Source: Peptoniphilus harei
GTDB lineage: Bacteria; Bacillota; Clostridia; Tissierellales; Peptoniphilaceae
Direction of reading: 5' to 3'
NCBI RefSeq assembly: GCF_900454685.1
Contig: NZ_UATM01000032.1
Coordinates: 682,001-746,000 of the forward strand
Length of the DNA: 64,000 bases
Below, in pieces: positions 24,794 through 34,383 of this stretch. The notes under the pieces were generated by a model. That model did no database searches and was not told the DNA's origin. It saw only the letters and a program-made list of their open reading frames with translations. Made by a program: the position numbers and the translations under genes. The stretch's first letter is position 1. Each line of letters opens with the position of its first letter.

Positions 24794-25669
24794 TTACTCT
24801 TGTTCTTTAAACTTGCCCTTAATAAATTGAACAAAGTTCTTTAGGTTTTTCTTTAGGAAGGCTTCCTTGTGATAAACCATGTAATAAGTCCTAGAAATTG
24901 CTAAGTCTTCTACCTTGTGCATAATAATTTCGTCATCATCGAAGGAAGACCTGGCACCAAGTGATATTGCATTAGAAGATTTGACAATATTTAGGACCAT
25001 GTCCTTGTTTTGACAGATATATTTAATATCGATCGGTATATTCTTGTCCCTCAAGTAGGAGAAAAGAATTTTCTTTGAAGCTTCGTCTAGGTCACCCAAG
25101 ACAAACTTCTTGTCCTTTAAATCATCGTGAGTTAGGACTGGTTTTTCCTTTAAGTCAGAATGATTTGACGAAATTATATAAATTTCATCTTCGTAGAAGG
25201 GTTCTGCAATATTTGTTTCAACACCAGCATCACCATCAATGATTGCCATGTTAATTATTCCAGAATTTAACTTCTTAAGTATCTCTTCACGTGAGTCAAC
25301 ATAAACTCTTATCTTTATGTCTCCCTTTTTTTCTTCATATTCATCTATGATCTCTAGGAGAAATTGAGAGCTAAAGTTTGAACTTACGCCAAGATTAATG
25401 TTGTGTGCAGTTGATGAACCTTGTAAGAAAATAACAGTATCTTGAAATTGCTCCAAAATATTTATGGCAAAATCGTAAAGTCTTAAACCAACATCTGTTA
25501 TGTATAATTTTTTTGAAATCCTATCGAATAGTTTGACATTGTACTCATTTTCAATTTGTGAAATGGCATGTGAAACAGTTGGCTGTGAAATCTTAAGATT
25601 TTTTGCCGCGTTAGACATGTTTTTAGTCTTGCAAACTTCAATGAAAATTTCCAAATCTCTAATTGTCAT
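24794..25669 (-). CDS. LysR-family transcriptional regulator
   Basis: A 291-residue LysR protein: N-terminal HTH (MTIRDLEIFIEVCKTKNMSN, SQPTVSHAISQIENEYNVKL) and a periplasmic-binding-like effector domain with NLGVSSNFSSQFLLEIIDEY. I start at 25669 because GGAGG lies seven bases upstream; six more codons to 25687 precede it in frame but would bury the ribosome site. It is first in an operon with PAP2, and may control that phosphatase, though LysR targets are commonly divergent; the ligand is unknown. Confidence 0.9.
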   Translation of the reverse strand: MTIRDLEIFIEVCKTKNMSNAAKNLKISQPTVSHAISQIENEYNVKLFDRISKKLYITDVGLRLYDFAINILEQFQDTVIFLQGSSTAHNINLGVSSNFSSQFLLEIIDEYEEKKGDIKIRVYVDSREEILKKLNSGIINMAIIDGDAGVETNIAEPFYEDEIYIISSNHSDLKEKPVLTHDDLKDKKFVLGDLDEASKKILFSYLRDKNIPIDIKYICQNKDMVLNIVKSSNAISLGARSSFDDDEIIMHKVEDLAISRTYYMVYHKEAFLKKNLKNFVQFIKGKFKEQE

Positions 25670-25806
25670 AAAAACCTCCTCAAACATATTCTATTATCAT
25701 ATTTAGCAAAAATCAAGAAGTTATAGAAGAAAGCTTATAATTTTATTTTTAAAAATATTAATGTTAAGAGAAAAGCAGGAATATACCCACATTACAAAAA
25801 GGATAC

Positions 25807-25842
25807 AAAAAAAATAGACAAAGCAAAAACTGCTCTGTCTAT
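25807..25842 (-). terminator. Terminator of the acylation operon
   Basis: ATAGACA (25814-25820) pairs with TGTCTAT (25836-25842), with inner AGCA/TGCT pairs; on the minus strand it is followed by a T-run (A8 at 25807-25814 of the + strand). Confidence 0.7.
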
Positions 25843-26870
25843 CAAGATTTATTTATATGGTAGGTTTTCAAGTCTTCAAACCAAGCCTTGTCGTCAGCAA
25901 GATTTTCTTGGAAGACTCCTTCACTCTTCATGTAGTCGATGAAAAATTTATTAAACTTATCTGCACCACGGACATTTAAGTGTTGAGGGTCGTAAAAGTC
26001 ATCCTTTGTAAGTCCCATCTCATGAGAAAAATCGTTGAAGTCAATAAATTTTGCCCCACGATCTTCTAAGTATTTGCTAAAAGCTTTTATGTTGTCAGCA
26101 TAATAGGAGTAGGCATAAACTGGCGTCTTAACAAAGTAAACTTGGGCTCCATTTTTTTGGCAAATATCTATTATCTCATCAATTGCTTTTAAGTTTTCGT
26201 TTAGATAAGCATCATTGTCAAAATTTTTTATAGACTCTAGAAATTCTTCCTCATCTGCAATCACATCGTTCTTGAAGCCCTGGCTCTGACCCTTTAATAG
26301 GACGTAACCTTTTAAGTAGTCGTCATAAGATTCCTTGTCAAAGTCGTAGTCTTCCTCCCTTAGTTCGTCCCACCTTGAGTGATAGGCAACAAGGGGGAAT
26401 AGGGCAGGAGCCTTTAGGTCCCTCGGCACTTTTGTCCCTATCATCTTGAGTTTGTTAACTGACATGGGAAGGTAGTCGGCATAAGAATTCACAACTCCCA
26501 AGTCCTCTGTGATTTTAAAAAGCCCAGCGTTTATGTCCACAAAGACCACTTGAGGATTTTTTCTTTTAAAGGCTTCCTTTACATAAGTTGCCGTTATCTT
26601 TAGGGGCTGCTTTTGAGAGCTCAAGACATAGGACTTTATACCAGTATTCTCATAGATATAAAGTGGTTCGAAGGAGCAATAGGAATGACTTGTCCCAAAG
26701 AACATGGCATTGTAGTCTTCAGTCTCGTTAAAGAAGCCGCCAATTTTATTGCCCATGTCCCAGGGTTTTGCCAGGGACTTTCTTATAAAGAGGTTATTAA
26801 GTTGTAGGCAGGCAAAAATTAAGATGCCAAGAAAAACTATTGATTTTAAAATTCTTAAAAATTTTTTCAT
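25842..26870 (-). CDS. SGNH-hydrolase-like protein, partner of MBOAT acyltransferase
   Basis: A 342-residue protein anchored by an N-terminal membrane helix (about residues 9-26). The extracellular part has a nucleophile motif FFGTSHSYCSFEP and the distal DPQHLNVRGADKF with the D-x2-H pair of SGNH enzymes, as in AlgX/AlgJ or PatB-like partners. It should carry the acetyl or other acyl group delivered by the MBOAT protein onto a wall or surface polymer. It starts eight bases after the MBOAT stop on the minus strand and is the last gene of the operon. Confidence 0.78.
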   Translation of the reverse strand: MKKFLRILKSIVFLGILIFACLQLNNLFIRKSLAKPWDMGNKIGGFFNETEDYNAMFFGTSHSYCSFEPLYIYENTGIKSYVLSSQKQPLKITATYVKEAFKRKNPQVVFVDINAGLFKITEDLGVVNSYADYLPMSVNKLKMIGTKVPRDLKAPALFPLVAYHSRWDELREEDYDFDKESYDDYLKGYVLLKGQSQGFKNDVIADEEEFLESIKNFDNDAYLNENLKAIDEIIDICQKNGAQVYFVKTPVYAYSYYADNIKAFSKYLEDRGAKFIDFNDFSHEMGLTKDDFYDPQHLNVRGADKFNKFFIDYMKSEGVFQENLADDKAWFEDLKTYHINKS

Positions 26871-26878
26871 TTAACCAC

Positions 26879-28315
26879 CTAAAACTGAAAATAAATAAAG
26901 GCTGACTCAGAAAATTCTGGACCATAAATTCCCAAAATTATAATTCCAAGGATAAAGGCCATATAAATTATCCATCTAATTGGAAGGACGAGTCTTATAA
27001 TTTTTTCTCCAAGATTTATCCTATTGTACTTTAAGATGTCAAAGACAAGTAGGATAAAAATTCCCACTCCAAGAGGATAGAGGTTGGCAAGGCCAAACTT
27101 TGAATTTGTAATTTCTTCTAAGAGATTATTGGACCAAGGATTGTTGATTATTCCCAAGATGTAATCATTTCCCTGGTGGATGGTCTCTGCCCTAAAGTAG
27201 ATAAAGGCAAAGACAACAATAAGAAGGGTCAAGATCCTCCTAAAGAAGTCCAAGAAAATATTTGACTTCCTATTTTTATTTATCCCAAGTAAACTTTCGA
27301 TTACGTTAAAGACTCCGTGGATAAGGCCCCAGAGGACAAAGGAAAGTTCTGCTCCGTGCCAAAGTCCTGACACGAGAAAAACTATTAAGAGGTTTAGACA
27401 CTTCCTAAAGCTTCCCTTCCTGTTGCCACCAAGTGGAATGTAGAGGTAGTCCTTAAACCAAGTGGAAAGGGAAATGTGCCAGCGTCTCCAAAATTCTGTA
27501 ATGGATTTTGAAAGTAGTGGCTCCTTGAAGTTGTCCATGAGGTCTATGCCAAGAATTTTTGCAGACCCTTTTGCCATAATTGAATAGGAGTAGAAGTCGC
27601 AATAAATTTGGAGGGTAAAGAGGAAGGCCCCAATTAATAAAAATCCCCTAGAATAATCTTGGTAGTTACGAAAGGCGTCGTTTACAAAAATTGATGCCCT
27701 GTCAGCTAAGACTAACTTCAAAAACATTCCATAAAAAAATAACTGGAGGCCCCTTATAAGATTTTCATAAGAAAACTTTTTTGGATTTTTTATTTGTGGA
27801 AGAAGGTTAGTACTTCTCTCGATAGGTCCTGCCACAAGTTGGGGGAAGAAGGAAACGAAAAGGGCATAGTCAATTAGGGACCTCTCAGCTTCAAGGTCCT
27901 TCCTGTAGACATCGATGGTGTAGCCAAGAGCCTGGAAGGTGTAAAAGGAAATACCAACAGGAAGGAGGAGGTCCAGGGCTATGTTAAAGTTGCCACCAGA
28001 AATTTTCCCTGCCAAGTCCATAAAAAAGTTAAAGTACTTGAAGATAAATAAGATTCCCAAATTTATAAAAAAGCACAAAAAGACAGCAAGCTTCATCTTA
28101 GTCTTGGAGTCACGGTTGTTTTCAATGTAGATCCCCGTCATGTAGGTGATGACAATTGAAAGAACCATGAGGAAGGTGTACTTCACATTCCAAAAGCTAT
28201 AAAATGTAAGGCTTGCTAAGAGCAAAAATATATTTTTAGATTTTCCCCTAAGCAGGTTGTAAAAAATTACAACTATGGGGAGAAAGATTAAGTATTCAAA
28301 AGAATTAAAAAGCAT
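26879..28315 (-). CDS. MBOAT-family O-acyltransferase (AlgI/DltB/PatA-like)
   Basis: A 478-residue polytopic protein with the MBOAT core: VAGPIERSTNLLPQI, FKEPLLSKSITEFWRRWHIS, STWFKDYLYIPLGGNRKG and the catalytic-His region LVSGLWHGAELSFVLWGLIHG. It transfers acyl groups across the membrane to an extracytoplasmic partner. I choose ATG 28315, nine bases after GGAGGA. No dlt genes are near, so peptidoglycan or polysaccharide O-acetylation is more likely than D-alanylation. Adjacent genes: SGNH protein downstream and AraC-type regulator upstream on the same strand. Confidence 0.9.
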   Translation of the reverse strand: MLFNSFEYLIFLPIVVIFYNLLRGKSKNIFLLLASLTFYSFWNVKYTFLMVLSIVITYMTGIYIENNRDSKTKMKLAVFLCFFINLGILFIFKYFNFFMDLAGKISGGNFNIALDLLLPVGISFYTFQALGYTIDVYRKDLEAERSLIDYALFVSFFPQLVAGPIERSTNLLPQIKNPKKFSYENLIRGLQLFFYGMFLKLVLADRASIFVNDAFRNYQDYSRGFLLIGAFLFTLQIYCDFYSYSIMAKGSAKILGIDLMDNFKEPLLSKSITEFWRRWHISLSTWFKDYLYIPLGGNRKGSFRKCLNLLIVFLVSGLWHGAELSFVLWGLIHGVFNVIESLLGINKNRKSNIFLDFFRRILTLLIVVFAFIYFRAETIHQGNDYILGIINNPWSNNLLEEITNSKFGLANLYPLGVGIFILLVFDILKYNRINLGEKIIRLVLPIRWIIYMAFILGIIILGIYGPEFSESAFIYFQF

Positions 28316-28370
28316 AAAATCCTCCAATTCCTATATAATATAGTAAAAATTAGAGGATTTCAATAAATTA

Positions 28371-29006
28371 TTATCCAGCAAGAAGGCTCATTTTGTACTC
28401 CTTAGGAGTCTTGCCTGTATACTTTTTAAAAGTCATTGTAAAGTGAGGCTGAGAAGAGAATCCACACTCATAAGAAATGTATTCGAGGGTCTTCTTGTCT
28501 TCTAGGAGAAGCTTCTTGGCCTTATTTGTCTTTAAAGTGTTTAGGTATTGGCAGAAGGTAAAGCCAGTTTCTTCCTTAAAAAGTGAGCAGAGATAATTTT
28601 TTGATAGATGAAGTTTATCTGCAAGGTCTTCAAGTCCAAGTCCCTTGTTGTATTCTTCGTTAATAATTTTTATGGCCTTGTCAATAATTTCATTTTTAGA
28701 AAAACTTATGGCGTCTAAAAGAGAATTGGAGTAGGCCTCTATTAGGTCGTGACCCAATAGTTTAAGGTCTACTTCATCAAGTTGCCCTTCAAGTCTTTTT
28801 GCAAAGGCCTCATGTAAGTATGTGAGGTCCTTGTTATATGTAATCAAAAAATATGTATAAAGAAAGGTGTTTAAGTTTTCCATTTGTCTTTTCATCTCAT
28901 CAAGAGAAGAAGTTTCGCTGCAAGGTGAAATTTTTTCAAAGATTTCTGTGGCACATTCAAGCAACTCTGGTCTTGTCATTTGTGCAAGGTTAAGATAATT
29001 TGTCAT
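28371..29006 (-). CDS. AraC-family transcriptional regulator
   Basis: A 211-residue protein. The C-terminal 100 residues carry both AraC helix-turn-helices (LEDLADKLHLSKNYLCSLFK, LEYISYECGFSSQPHFTMTFKKYTGKTPKEY). The N-terminal half is helical with no recognisable sugar-binding cupin. It lies 56 bases upstream of the MBOAT operon on the same strand and may regulate it. Ribosome site AGGAGG precedes the minus-strand ATG. Confidence 0.9.
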   Translation of the reverse strand: MTNYLNLAQMTRPELLECATEIFEKISPCSETSSLDEMKRQMENLNTFLYTYFLITYNKDLTYLHEAFAKRLEGQLDEVDLKLLGHDLIEAYSNSLLDAISFSKNEIIDKAIKIINEEYNKGLGLEDLADKLHLSKNYLCSLFKEETGFTFCQYLNTLKTNKAKKLLLEDKKTLEYISYECGFSSQPHFTMTFKKYTGKTPKEYKMSLLAG

Positions 29007-29300
29007 TTTTCCTCCTGTTTAAATTTTATTTATGTAATTTTTATAATTTTTTAGCTTAAGATAATTATAGGACAATTGATATCTAATATCAATAGAGAGG
29101 GTTAATTTATTTTTAAAATTTTAAAAGCCTTAATAAGAGCCATGCCATCATCTTTGTGAGATTACTAAACAAAAAATATTTTTAAATATATTAATGAATT
29201 TTATTTAATTTGAAAAAATTTTAATTCACAAGAAGAAATAAAGCTTATAAGGTTTTAATTTTTAGCAAATAGCATATAATAAGATAGAGGAGGGATTACT

Positions 29301-29927
29301 GTGACAATTTCAAAAAATAAAATGATGGAACTAGAGAAGAGAACAATAGATGAATACAAAATTGATTCTCTTATTTTAATGGAAAACGCAGGAATGGGAA
29401 TTTATCGTGAAATTAATCAGTACAATTCCTACACAATAATTTGCGGTAAGGGAAACAATGGTGGCGACGGCCTTGTCCTAGCTAGACACCTAATCTTAAA
29501 TGGCAAACTTGTTGAAGTCTTTGTTGTTGGACATAAGATGACAAACGAATTTGCAAAAAATCTTGAGATCTTAGAAAAACTTACTGAAATAAAATATATT
29601 GAAGACGAAAATAATTTTGAGGACCTAGTAGAGTCTCTAGAAGTCAATGAAGTTACTGTTGACGCAATCTTTGGACTTGGACTAAACAGGCCCCTAAATT
29701 CTTTCTATAAAAAGCTTATAAATCTTATAAACGCTCATGGCAATTATATTATTGGTGTTGATATCCCATCAGGCATGGACCCAGACACTGGTGACGAATA
29801 TGGAGCTTGTGTTGGATGCAACTTGACCTTTGCCATATCAGACATAAAAGACGGCCAACTCCTAAATAGTAAGGTTGGAGAACTTAAAAAAATATATATA
29901 GGGATTGTGAGGTATGCAGATGAGTAA
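29301..29927 (+). CDS. nnrE: NAD(P)H-hydrate epimerase
   Basis: A 208-residue YjeF-N domain: MENAGMG near residue 27, IICGKGNNGGDGLVLARHL (phosphate loop) and DAIFGLGLNRPL, GVDIPSGMDPDTG. It epimerises damaged NAD(P)H hydrate for repair; here the ADP/ATP-dependent dehydratase domain is not fused and no nnrD gene is adjacent. The start is GTG 29301 after AGGAGGG. It overlaps the MATE gene by 14 bases. Confidence 0.9.
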   Translation: MTISKNKMMELEKRTIDEYKIDSLILMENAGMGIYREINQYNSYTIICGKGNNGGDGLVLARHLILNGKLVEVFVVGHKMTNEFAKNLEILEKLTEIKYIEDENNFEDLVESLEVNEVTVDAIFGLGLNRPLNSFYKKLINLINAHGNYIIGVDIPSGMDPDTGDEYGACVGCNLTFAISDIKDGQLLNSKVGELKKIYIGIVRYADE

Positions 29928-31272
29928 AAAAATGAACAGAAACATAAACTTGACAGAAGGCTCCATTCCCAAGGGGATAATTGCCTTTGCCATCCCCCTA
30001 CTTCTCACAAACTTTTTGCAACAGCTCTACAATACAGCTGACCTTATGATAGTGGGTAGGTTCGCAGGCAAGAACCCCATGGCAGCAGTTGGTGCAACGG
30101 GACCAGTGTCCAACTTGTTAATTGGACTTTTCCTTGGACTTACAACTGGTGCTTCCGTAATAATTTCACTTTATTACGGATCTAACGATAGGGAAGCCTT
30201 AAAGAGGTCCGTAGGTTGCTCCTACTTCCTTGGACTTATGTCGGGACTCCTTATAACTATCTTTGGTTATCTAACAACACCATTTTTCCTAAGGATAATG
30301 GATACACCACCAGAAATCTTGCAGGACGCAACAACCTACATGAGGGTTTTCTTCTTGGGAACAGTTCCTATACTTATATACAACATGGGAGCCTCAATCC
30401 TAAGGGCAACTGGTGACTCCAAGAGACCTTTCAACTTCCTTTGTGTGTCAGCTGTAGTAAATATTGTCCTTGACTTAATCCTAGTAGGATATTTACAAAT
30501 GTCAGTCCTAGGAGCAGGGATAGCAACTCTTGCATCCCAAGTTACATCAGCAATACTTGTAACATACTCACTCTTAAAGACTGATTCATCTTATAAATTA
30601 AGAAAGAGCGAGATTAAACTTCACAAGTTTGAAGCCAAGAGGATTTTTGAAGTTGGAATCCCAACGGGAATTCAAACGGCCCTTCTTTCCTTTACCAACG
30701 TAATCTTCCAAGCAAAGATTAACTCCTTTGGCCCCGATGCCATAGCCGGTGTAGCTGCAGAAGGAAGGATTGATGGCTTCCTCTTTATGTCCTTACAAGC
30801 CATTGCCCTTGCGGCAACAACCTTCTCGGGACAAAACTTTGGAGCCAAGAAGTTTGACAGACTTCGTGAGGGTATGAAGGTCTCCCTAATAATTGTATTT
30901 GGAATTTCCTTTGTTCTATCACTTATTGCCTACTTCCTAGCAAGTCCACTAATAGCAATCTTTAACCCAGACCCTGATGTAGTTGCTTATGGTGCCGACT
31001 TCCTAAAGATTTTGAGTCTTGGAATCTGGTGTTTTGGACTTTCAGAAACAATTTCTGGTTTCATAAGAGGAAGTGGACACGCAATGGGACCTATGATCAT
31101 TTCTCTTTTGACAATTTGTATATTTAGGCTTGTAGTGGTTTACTTTGCAATGCCAATATTCAATTCAATAAGAGTAATTTCCATTATCTATCCAGTTTCA
31201 TATTTTGCAAACTTTGTGATCATGGTACTTTACTTTAAATTTGGAAGATGGAGAAAAGATTTTGATATGTAA
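29914..31272 (+). CDS. MATE-family efflux transporter
   Basis: A 452-residue protein with 12 membrane segments and the NorM/DinF pattern: PKGIIAFAIPLLLTNFLQQL, DLMIVGRFAGKNPMAAVG, ASILRATGDSKRP, and the second-half equivalent IQTALLSFTNVIFQAKINSF. It exports cationic drugs or metabolites using Na+ or H+. It starts inside the end of nnrE with GTGAGG as ribosome site. A terminator at 31300-31322 closes the two-gene unit. Confidence 0.9.
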   Translation: MQMSKKMNRNINLTEGSIPKGIIAFAIPLLLTNFLQQLYNTADLMIVGRFAGKNPMAAVGATGPVSNLLIGLFLGLTTGASVIISLYYGSNDREALKRSVGCSYFLGLMSGLLITIFGYLTTPFFLRIMDTPPEILQDATTYMRVFFLGTVPILIYNMGASILRATGDSKRPFNFLCVSAVVNIVLDLILVGYLQMSVLGAGIATLASQVTSAILVTYSLLKTDSSYKLRKSEIKLHKFEAKRIFEVGIPTGIQTALLSFTNVIFQAKINSFGPDAIAGVAAEGRIDGFLFMSLQAIALAATTFSGQNFGAKKFDRLREGMKVSLIIVFGISFVLSLIAYFLASPLIAIFNPDPDVVAYGADFLKILSLGIWCFGLSETISGFIRGSGHAMGPMIISLLTICIFRLVVVYFAMPIFNSIRVISIIYPVSYFANFVIMVLYFKFGRWRKDFDM

Positions 31273-31299
31273 ATGAAAATTTATAGATAATGACAAATT

Positions 31300-31322
31300 G
31301 GCACCAGCTTGGTGCCTTTTTT
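31300..31322 (+). terminator. Terminator of the nnrE-MATE unit
   Basis: GGCACCAGCTTGGTGCC hairpin (31300-31316) followed by T6. Confidence 0.9.
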
Positions 31323-31383
31323 AATTGCAATGAAGTCAGGCTTTATTGTAAACTATACTTAATATAAGAAAAGCAGTGATACT

Positions 31384-32580
31384 ATGAAGAAAAAAACTTT
31401 ATTTTTAATAAGTCTTCTTTGCTTGGGAATTTTTTTTGCCCTCTATAACTTTAACCGCTATCCAAAAAAAGTGGTGGCAGAAATTCTCTACACCGTTGAC
31501 GACAGGATTCTTGCCTTTGTTGATAAGAATATCCAAGACTTTGGCTTTGCAGATATTTTTAACAAGGTCAAATCCACTGGCGACTACGGAATAAGACTTA
31601 GCCTTGAAGATAATAAAAATGATAAATTAAATATTATCAATTACCAAAGTCCTGACAAGAAGGAAAGATACTATCATGAGAGAAGAGAAGTAGACCATGA
31701 AATAAAGACCTACGGGGAAAAAATCGTCAATAGTGACGTCTATCTCTATAGAGAAGACGTGTCAGATTTTCCACTTTACATTGACAGGAACACCATGGTG
31801 AACTTGTCTCGTGACTCCAAGGTCATGTCCGACCTTGGCTATGACATTAATAACAAAAAACTCTTCCTTCCACCAGTTTCCCTTTCTGAAAAAAACACAG
31901 AGCTTAAGAAATATGTGAAAAAGGAATGGGCAGAGACCATAAGAAGGACTAAGGTGAAGAAACTTTCAGACAAGTCCTACGAGTTGAAGGTGAGGTCCAA
32001 GGACCTAAAAGACCTTTTCGAAAAAATTGAGGGCTTTTACTATGAAGAAGATAGTTTTCCTTACTCTTATATTGCGAGACTTTTGAGAAGGGAATTTGCA
32101 AAAATTTCAAATGACCTAGATAAGAGGGACCAAATTGTCTTTTACATCTACACAGATGATGACCTAAATCTCTTGAAACTAAAGTCAGACGACAATAAGT
32201 ATGCCCTAGCTATAAAAGACTACTTAGAGATAAAACTTCCAGAGACTAGAATCTACATCGAGCCAGAGGAAAATGAAAAACTTAGGACCCTAAGGGGAAA
32301 GATAAATGACAGACCCTTTAGGATGTCCTACTATCCCGATTCCAACAAGCTCATCTACCACGATGGGAGGACATTAATCAATGCCAGATTTTATAATTTT
32401 GTGAGATCCAAGAAGTTTAAGCTAATAGCTGATATAGATGGAGCGAAAATAAAAAAAATAAACTTAAACTTCTATACAATCCCAGAAAAAATTGAAAGGG
32501 AAAAAAATTATATAGAAATTTTAAAATTAAAGGAAGAAGATTGGCAGGAACTAATGTGGGGTGAAAAATTTGAAAAATGA
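31384..32580 (+). CDS. Hypothetical membrane-anchored protein upstream of the ClC gene
   Basis: A 398-residue protein with one N-terminal membrane anchor (about residues 5-22) followed by a large charged extracytoplasmic domain. It has no Cys lipobox at the expected place and no recognised domain. It overlaps the ClC antiporter gene by 20 bases, so both are made from one transcript and may work together, for example in a chloride or pH response. That role is inference from overlap alone. Confidence 0.6.
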   Translation: MKKKTLFLISLLCLGIFFALYNFNRYPKKVVAEILYTVDDRILAFVDKNIQDFGFADIFNKVKSTGDYGIRLSLEDNKNDKLNIINYQSPDKKERYYHERREVDHEIKTYGEKIVNSDVYLYREDVSDFPLYIDRNTMVNLSRDSKVMSDLGYDINNKKLFLPPVSLSEKNTELKKYVKKEWAETIRRTKVKKLSDKSYELKVRSKDLKDLFEKIEGFYYEEDSFPYSYIARLLRREFAKISNDLDKRDQIVFYIYTDDDLNLLKLKSDDNKYALAIKDYLEIKLPETRIYIEPEENEKLRTLRGKINDRPFRMSYYPDSNKLIYHDGRTLINARFYNFVRSKKFKLIADIDGAKIKKINLNFYTIPEKIEREKNYIEILKLKEEDWQELMWGEKFEK

Positions 32581-34096
32581 TATAAGTAAGAAGGACAAAC
32601 TGATATTTAGGATCCTAATAGACTCTCTAATGGTGGGAGCCTTGGCAGGATTATTCTCTGTTCTTTATAGGTTTGTGATAATGAAAATGGACTTCTACAG
32701 GTCCTTCCTATACGGGGAATTTAACCCAAGGTCCCTAATAATTTTAATAGGCTTGGGAGCAATAATTTCCTTCATAATTCATCACTTGTTGAAATGGGCT
32801 CCCCTATCAGGAGGAAGTGGAATTCCACAAATTCGTGGCGAAATCCTTGGTAAATTTAGGATGGAAGAAGTCCCAACCCTCATATCCAAAATCCTTGGAG
32901 GAGGCTTGGGAAACCTCATGGGATTTTCACTGGGAAGAGAAGGCCCATCAATCCAAATGGGTGGAGCAGCGGCCAAAGGACTTGGCAAAATCTTAAAGAG
33001 GCCACCAGATGAGATCAAGTACATGATAACAGCAGGGGCAGCAGCAGGACTTGCAGCGGCCTTTAACGCACCTTTAGCTGGTTGCATCTTTGCAATAGAG
33101 GAACTCCACAAGACCTATTCAAAATTTGTCCTCTTGCCAGCCCTAATTGCATCAATAACAGCAAACTACATTTCCTTTGTAATAATGGGACAAGAGACAT
33201 CCTTCACCTTCTTTGTCACAGAATCCCTACCCATGAATTTAATTTGGGTTGCCATCCTAATAGGAATCTTGACAGGCCTAGTGGGAGGAGCTTATAACTA
33301 CTTAATAACAAAGTTCCAAGATTTCTTCAAAAAGATAAACTCAAAAATTTTAAAGTACGCCCTATTGATGGGAGTTACAATCCTTGTAGGCTTTATGTTT
33401 TTTGAAGGAACAGGTGGGGGACACGGACTCTTAGAAAATATGGCAAGAGAAAGATTTGCCGTAAAATATATCTTGGCAATCCTCTTGGTAAAATTATTTT
33501 ACACAAGCTTTTGCTATGGTTCAGGAGTCCAAGGTGGAATCTTTTTGCCAGTCCTTGTAATAGGTGGATCATGTGGAGCCCTAATATTCTCTGCAGTCCA
33601 CAATGCCTTTGGACTAGATGCCTTTTACATCAACTTCATAATCCTTGGCATGAGTGGAATCCTAGCATCAGTAGTGAGAAGTCCAATCCTATCAATAATT
33701 TTGGTATCAGAAATGACATCGACTTTTGAGCACTTGATCGCCCTTTCCATTGTAGTAATGGTTTCCTATTACGTTGCCGAAGCCTTAAAAGTCGCACCAA
33801 TTTATGACACTCTCTTTGAAAGACAACTAAAGGACAAGAATTTACTCAGTCCAAAAGAAAGAGAACTTGGCGACTATTCAGTCTTTGAATACACAATCAC
33901 AGACGACTTCAAAAATCTGGGCAAAACCCTAAAAGAAATAAACTTTCCAAGACATCTTATAATAATGTCCATCGAGAGAGATGGAAGTGAATTTGTCCCT
34001 GGAGCCGATGACGTAATCCTACTTGGCGACAAGGTCACAGTATTAATAAGTGCCGAAGACGCCCTAGACATAGACGAATTTTTTAAAGGCGAGTAA
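32561..34096 (+). CDS. ClC-family chloride channel / H+/Cl- antiporter with TrkA-C domain
   Basis: A 511-residue protein. ClC ion-selectivity motifs appear in order: GGSGIPQIRG, GREGPSIQMG, and GGIFLPVLV. The gating-glutamate position (GREGP) is conserved, which points to a H+/Cl- exchanger type. The C-terminal 90 residues (from about 420) form a TrkA-C regulatory domain (GDKVTVLISAED). The start at 32561 lies inside the upstream gene; GGGGTG provides a weak ribosome site. Confidence 0.9.
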   Translation: MKNLKNDISKKDKLIFRILIDSLMVGALAGLFSVLYRFVIMKMDFYRSFLYGEFNPRSLIILIGLGAIISFIIHHLLKWAPLSGGSGIPQIRGEILGKFRMEEVPTLISKILGGGLGNLMGFSLGREGPSIQMGGAAAKGLGKILKRPPDEIKYMITAGAAAGLAAAFNAPLAGCIFAIEELHKTYSKFVLLPALIASITANYISFVIMGQETSFTFFVTESLPMNLIWVAILIGILTGLVGGAYNYLITKFQDFFKKINSKILKYALLMGVTILVGFMFFEGTGGGHGLLENMARERFAVKYILAILLVKLFYTSFCYGSGVQGGIFLPVLVIGGSCGALIFSAVHNAFGLDAFYINFIILGMSGILASVVRSPILSIILVSEMTSTFEHLIALSIVVMVSYYVAEALKVAPIYDTLFERQLKDKNLLSPKERELGDYSVFEYTITDDFKNLGKTLKEINFPRHLIIMSIERDGSEFVPGADDVILLGDKVTVLISAEDALDIDEFFKGE

Positions 34097-34117
34097 AAAT
34101 TAGAAATTAAAATAATT

Positions 34118-34159
34118 AAAAAGCACTAAACTTGTAATAAGACACAAGATAGTGCTTTT
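34118..34159 (+). terminator. Terminator after the ClC gene
   Basis: AAAAGCACTA (about 34118-34127) pairs with TAGTGCTTTT (34150-34159), with inner CTTGT/ACAAG pairs, followed by a T-rich tract. Confidence 0.85.
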
Positions 34160-34185
34160 ATATTTTTTAAATTGTCAAAAAGAAA

Positions 34186-34217
34186 AAGTGCAAGATGTGT
34201 TTTCTTGCACTTCTTTT
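34186..34217. terminator. Second hairpin terminator, bidirectional type
   Basis: AAGTGCAAGA (about 34186-34195) pairs with TCTTGCACTT (34203-34212), with A-runs before and T-runs after it. Tandem terminators close both flanking units. Confidence 0.75.
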
Positions 34218-34235
34218 GTTTTTATTTTCGTTTTT

Positions 34236-34345
34236 GTTTAAAAGTTTGAAAGTATTTTGATTTTAATTAAAAGTTTTGAAAGCATTTTGATTTTAAGTTT
34301 AATTTAAACTTTTGAAATTATTGTGATTTTGAAATTTTTTCAACT
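34236..34345. repeat. Imperfect tandem repeats of about 32-35 bp
   Basis: The sequence AAAAGTTTTGAAAGCATTTTGATTTTAA recurs three times with drift (starting near 34240, 34270 and 34305). It is non-coding, lies between tandem terminators and the ArsC-like gene, and has no clear promoter function. Confidence 0.55.
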
Positions 34346-34383
34346 TATTCTAAAATAAAAAAATTTATTAACTTCTAATTATC

